The notes under the pieces were generated by a model that did no database searches, was not told the origin of the DNA, and saw nothing but the letters and a program-made list of their open reading frames with translations. Position numbers and translations under genes: made by a program. From assembly GCA_932294295.1 (NCBI GenBank), contig OW028586.1, positions 8,771,701 to 8,835,700 of the forward strand: a stretch of DNA of 64,000 nucleotides. Direction: 5' to 3'. Source of the DNA: Alitta virens. Its lineage: Eukaryota > Annelida > Polychaeta > Phyllodocida > Nereididae. How positions within the stretch are numbered: position 1 is the stretch's first letter; each line of letters opens with the position of its first letter. Below, one piece after another: positions 60,014-64,000 of this stretch.

Positions 60014-62423
60014 ATGGTGAGTGAAGCTTAACATCACCTCGAAAATCAGCGTTCATCCAGGCCATTTAGCATCGTATAGGCTGTTAGATTTTGAAATTAT
60101 GTATTTAGATAAGTTGAAGTGTCGATTGATATGATTATTTATGGCGTAACTTGAAAGGTTTTATGAAGACTGCCTGTGTTTATATGCGTCTGCTCCATGC
60201 TCATTTGACGTCAAATTTTGTTGTTATTCATGGGAGTCGCTGCTCCTGTCAATTTAATGAAAGCACTGCTGTATACATTTTACTTGAACTTAATTATTTT
60301 GAACTTTTGACAGGTGTCCCTTCGAACTGTCGAATTAGTGATGTTAAGAAAAGTCATGAAATTAATTATTATATCGAATAGTACACAGTGCAGTGGCACT
60401 TGACTGCTGACAAATTTGCTAATACTTCAGAATATGGTATGATGCGCGATTTAGCATTTTGTATTCCATGTTGATTTATTCTCTCGTTCTAATAACGTCA
60501 TATTGTAATGTATTGTCATAGACACAGATCTTCATGTATTATTTTGTGAGCACAAATGATGACAATCTTTTTCTGTGCTCTTATTACCTACTATGAATCA
60601 TTGCTGTATATGGTCAGATGACAGTCTTACTCCTGAATCATGACCGTTTTACATTCGTTTGCAGGTGCAGTCTCACCAAGTTAAGACCAAGGAGTTGCGG
60701 GGCAAGAAGAAGGAGGAGTTGGAAAAGCAGGTTCTGGAACTGAAAAATGTACGTACAAGTTGTTAAACTATGAAATGTTATATGTCCTAATTTCGTTCTT
60801 GGTACTAGACCACTTGTTATCGCAGTAACAGTGATGGCTGTGCAACAACCTATACATTTAATAATTATTTAATATTTCAGGAACTGTCTTCTCTTCGCGT
60901 GGCTAAGGTTACTGGCGGTGCTGCCTCAAAGTTGAGCAAGATGTAAGTTAATTTTGCACGCACATGCTGATGCAAAGTTGATGTATTTTGTTAAAGAGAA
61001 AAGGCGGACTAGTCGAATAATAGGTCTCACATTTTGCAGTTGTCATTTCACTCCAAGTCCATGATGCCTGTCTAGTCTGTGCTCCAGTTTTTTACATAAA
61101 ATACCATGTGTTCTACTAATAGTCTATACCCCTTGCCGACAGCAGAAATTCGGCAAGTGCCTGTTTAAAATGCTCTGCTAATGGTCTTAATTATGGATAA
61201 ATTTAAATTATATATATACATGCGCACATGTGAGAGGTTTTGAAGTTTGTCTTTTAGTATGTAAATTGTGTGTGTTTCTATGTTGTAAAGTTATTTACAA
61301 TGTCTTCAAATTAAAAGTCAGTATAGGTGGTGAATGCTGCTAAGTGAGACATTGTTTGGTCATGTTTCAGCCGCACTGTTCGCAAATCTATTGCCAGAGT
61401 GTTGACCATCATCAACCAGACACAGAAGGAGAACTTGCGAAAATTCTACAGGTAGGTGAAGTCCTCCAACTTTAGTAAATTACCAAAAAAAGAAAACAAA
61501 AGATAAATGATGACAATCTTTGTTTGATGGCTTTGAAGATAGTGCCTCATTCATTTAATACATTTTATTTTGTTGTATAGTTGATTATTGACCATATTGT
61601 ATGTCAATTAGTTGTTACAGACAAATAAATGACATATGAGTACGGTGGGCATTTTAATGGTAGTGTTTTACAATTGTTGATTGACTCAATGGTGAATTGT
61701 AACTTGATTATTAGAGCCAGTCTTGGGTTAGTTTCAATTAAGCATGACGGGAATTAAAGTTAGCCTGAATTTTCTTGTCTGGACGAGTAATTTGCCCTGA
61801 CGTTTGGGTGTTCTGAGCAGTTACATTGTGTAACAATGTTTGCAATATCTGTTAAAGCTCCTGTCTTCTAGAGGCCCGAGCATTATGCACCATCATCAAA
61901 CTCCATGCTCTCCTAATTCTCTGCCCAAGCCAAAAGACTAAACGGTCCTTTCATAAAATAATGAAATTAAATGACTGAGCCACTCGTGTACAAATGTTAC
62001 ATGCCTTAAAAGGCCAATATAATGAAATTGAGCTTCTAATTTGGGACATTACAAAATCAGTGAATTAATAAAGTGTATGAATACGCAATGATACTAATAA
62101 CAAAATATTAGTTATGGAGAAGGTTGCGAGTTTTATGAAGCATTAACTAAAAGTGCAAAATCTAACGCATGGGATATGTCACACTTTGGCTCCATTATTT
62201 TTGCACTTGGCCTAGAGCCAATAACTCTGCATAATCTTGGCTTTTCGTTCATTGATAAATATCTAATTTCAGATCAAAGAAGTACAAGCCTAAAGATCTT
62301 CGCCCCAAGAAGACTCGTGCTATGCGCAGGGCTCTCACTCCTTTTGAACGTAACATCAAGACACGCAAGGAGCAGAGGAGGCTGTCTTTGTGTTCCAAGA
62401 GAAAGTTTGCTCTCAAGGCCTAA
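60014..62423 (+). CDS. RPL35: 60S ribosomal protein L35 (uL29), complete
   Basis: Five exons: 60014-60016 (ATG only), 60665-60748, 60881-60942, 61371-61451, 62273-62423; 381 nt, 126 residues (human 123). Known role: large-subunit protein at the exit tunnel rim, binding SRP and nascent-chain factors. Seen: [50 protein letters not shown] and [20 protein letters not shown], all near-identical to animal uL29, and a basic C-terminus ending ALKA. The ATG-only first exon matches the vertebrate gene structure. At exon 2 an in-frame second acceptor 6 nt downstream (GTGCAG, 60670) would give MSHQVK instead of MVQSHQVK. Confidence 0.97.
60554..60640 (+). ncRNA. Possible box C/D snoRNA in RPL35 intron 1
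   Basis: A C-box-like ATGATGA (60556-60562) and a D-box-like CTGA (60633-60636) lie 81 nt apart, a usual C/D spacing, and ribosomal protein introns are common hosts. The terminal stem is weak, and the rRNA target of the guide just before the D box was not verified. Tentative. Confidence 0.25.
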
Positions 62424-62450
62424 ATTCATTGTTCTGTAATTTTATGCCCA

Positions 62451-62456
62451 AATAAA
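62451..62456 (+). terminator. RPL35: RPL35 poly(A) signal
   Basis: AATAAA 28 nt after the stop codon, followed by an A-rich then T-rich stretch. The very short 3' UTR is typical of ribosomal protein genes. Confidence 0.75.
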
Positions 62457-62744
62457 AAAATTAAAAAACAGTTCTTTGCTTTCTTGTCATTCTCCCTCAA
62501 TTGAGACTTATTTAACTTTTATTACTTCCGCTATGTAGAAAAGCTGAGTTATGGATGGATTTTGGTTAAAAATAATTTTGGACAGATGGATAATGTCTAA
62601 CCTAAGAGCTGATTAAATTTTTGAGGTGATTGTAATTTCTGGATTCGCAATCCAATTCCTGTATAATTATATATGCAATCAATACTACTGGATTATAGAT
62701 GGTATTGACCTTGAACCCAGACCAAATATTTGATCCGGATCTCA

Positions 62745-62998
62745 GTCTCCTACGCAGCCCCTCCGTCACTAGGGGAGATCAGTTTATGGCGATAGCCCTG
62801 TGGGTCTGGCAGATTTCGGGAGAAGCAACAGTCCTGGTGGAGGAGCAATGAATTTGACAGTTTATATCTGTTTCTATGAATCCTTAGACTGCAAAACGCC
62901 CAAAATAACCAGATTGGGCAATGATTAAAGAATTTTCGTTTGCCGCTACATTGAATTCAACGGGCGCAGTATACCTAGTTTTACTACCGGGCGAAATC
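62745..62998. repeat. Interspersed repeat family F, copy 2
   Basis: Shares AGCAACAGTCCTGGTGGAGG, AGCAATGAATTTGACAG and GCCGCTACATTGAATTCAAC with copy 1 at 46525-46785, in the same order. Confidence 0.65.
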
Positions 62999-63749
62999 AG
63001 TCTTTCCAGATCCTATATATTGGAATGGATCCTCAAGACATAGATGGTCAGTCAATCTGTCACAGAACGAAGTGATTCTGGTAAAAAAATTAGCGGGTAA
63101 TGAGATACCTTACGAATCGATTTAAGACCAACGCCCAAGCCGACTTCGGGCTGGCATGTCATTTGGCCAAGTGAGCTGACATGCTGCAAGCCGATGTCGC
63201 CCGATGGCAGTGGGTTGACATGCTGTTCTAATGTGTGTAATGTTCTGATGCAAAGTTTTGTTTGGCAAGGCATTGTCGGCAATGAAAAAGGGTGGTAAGG
63301 ATGGCTGTAAGGGTTTGTGGAGGCTGTTATAATGCAATCATTGACTTTGTTGTGCAGATTTTATTAAGAAAGTCGGGGAAATTCTGTGATTTCTGTGGGA
63401 TTCGTGGTTGACCTCTCGTTGACTGATAGGTGGAACTGACACTTTAGGCTGATAGAATAGACATGGACATAAATTACACAAATATCATATGTCAATACTG
63501 GTTTACATGTGTTTCTTATATAACTTAATTAAACTTAAAATTCCATATAACAATTGTTTACAAATAAGTCAGAATAGTTAAAGCCATAGGACAAATAACA
63601 AGATAAGTTACGAATTTGCAATTGTAATGGAGGTAATACCAATAGTGAGGTAGCACCATAGATATCCCAATATCTATGGGTAGCACTGGTACCGCATCTC
63701 ATACCATATGTGAGGTCTCTTAATTAGTTATGTGGAAACGATAGATGGC

Positions 63750-63908
63750 GCCTGTGATACACTTGTGAGACACGCGCGCCGTCTGCCGACTTGTTCACTT
63801 GAACTGGCCAAATTGGCTTGTGTTGGGCTAGCGCGTAATAAATGCTAGATATGGACGACTCCGACAAAAATACTCTCTGAAAATTTACAGACATCAATTG
63901 GAAGGTGA
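63750..63908 (+). promoter_or_regulatory. Possible first exon/promoter of a further gene
   Basis: A locally CpG-rich stretch (GACACGCGCGCCGTCTGCCG, GGGCTAGCGCG) precedes a short upstream-type frame (ATG 63852, 10 codons including stop) and a good donor GGAAG/GTGAGA at 63905. It could be a 5' non-coding exon; the rest would be beyond the window. Confidence 0.25.
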
Positions 63909-64000
63909 GATGCCAATTTATACATTATTTAAACATTAAATTGGGACTACATCTATTGTAAATCGGCGTTAAAATTTGGCTAGCCGCTTAGCCAACTGGC

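Larger units (their letters stand above)
62457..64000. other. Region downstream of RPL35
   Basis: No recognised coding exon. It contains repeat family F copy 2 (62745-62998) and, at about 63750-63910, a CpG-containing stretch that may be a promoter/first exon. Short frames at 63.05-63.34 kb show no domain. Confidence 0.55.

Noticed and set aside
63052..63337. Two minus-strand frames near the right edge
   Set aside because: No domain or splice context, and they overlap each other in different frames.

Overview
This is a 64 kb stretch of an animal nuclear genome. It is AT-rich, with spliced genes (GT-AG introns, mostly 0.2-1.5 kb), short exons and no operons or ribosome binding sites. The proteins are bilaterian. 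Introns and spacers are crowded with short foldback DNA elements, tRNA-derived SINEs and poly-G/poly-C runs. That texture and the conserved linkage fit a marine invertebrate, perhaps an invertebrate deuterostome, but I cannot name the species from the sequence.

Layout. (1) 433-8697, minus strand: the 5' part of a cell-surface receptor with a signal peptide, eight Ig-like domains and the start of a fibronectin type III domain; its 3' part lies outside the window. (2) 8698-16472: intergenic DNA with repeats, including a CpG-rich foldback element with nested tandem arrays. (3) 16473-49401, minus strand: a complete PNPLA6/PNPLA7 (neuropathy target esterase) gene. I resolved 35 coding exons whose splice phases all agree, giving 1400 residues: membrane anchor, three cyclic-nucleotide-binding-like domains, patatin lipase domain with the Ser/Asp dyad, acidic tail. 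(4) 49402-51396: divergent spacer holding a Tc1-like relic. (5) 51397-55869, plus strand: complete UBAC1 (KPC2), 10 exons, 438 residues. (6) 57896-59742, minus strand: complete ARPC5 (Arp2/3 subunit), 4 exons, 150 residues. (7) 60014-62423, plus strand: complete RPL35, 5 exons. (8) 62424-64000: no recognised gene, repeats, and perhaps the first exon of a further gene near 63.85 kb.

The genes do not form one pathway: lysophospholipid turnover at ER membranes, a ubiquitin-ligase cofactor, actin nucleation and the large ribosomal subunit. Their linkage is the notable point. ARPC5 and RPL35 are head to head across 271 bp, and from memory human ARPC5L and RPL35 are also head to head on 9q33.3, with UBAC1 and PNPLA7 further along 9q. 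I found no bacterial-type system, CRISPR array or rRNA gene. The most unusual material is the mobile DNA: a foldback element with an exact 8-bp target duplication, a four-copy MITE family with a homopolymer core, and MITEs carrying CRE-like cores inside PNPLA introns.
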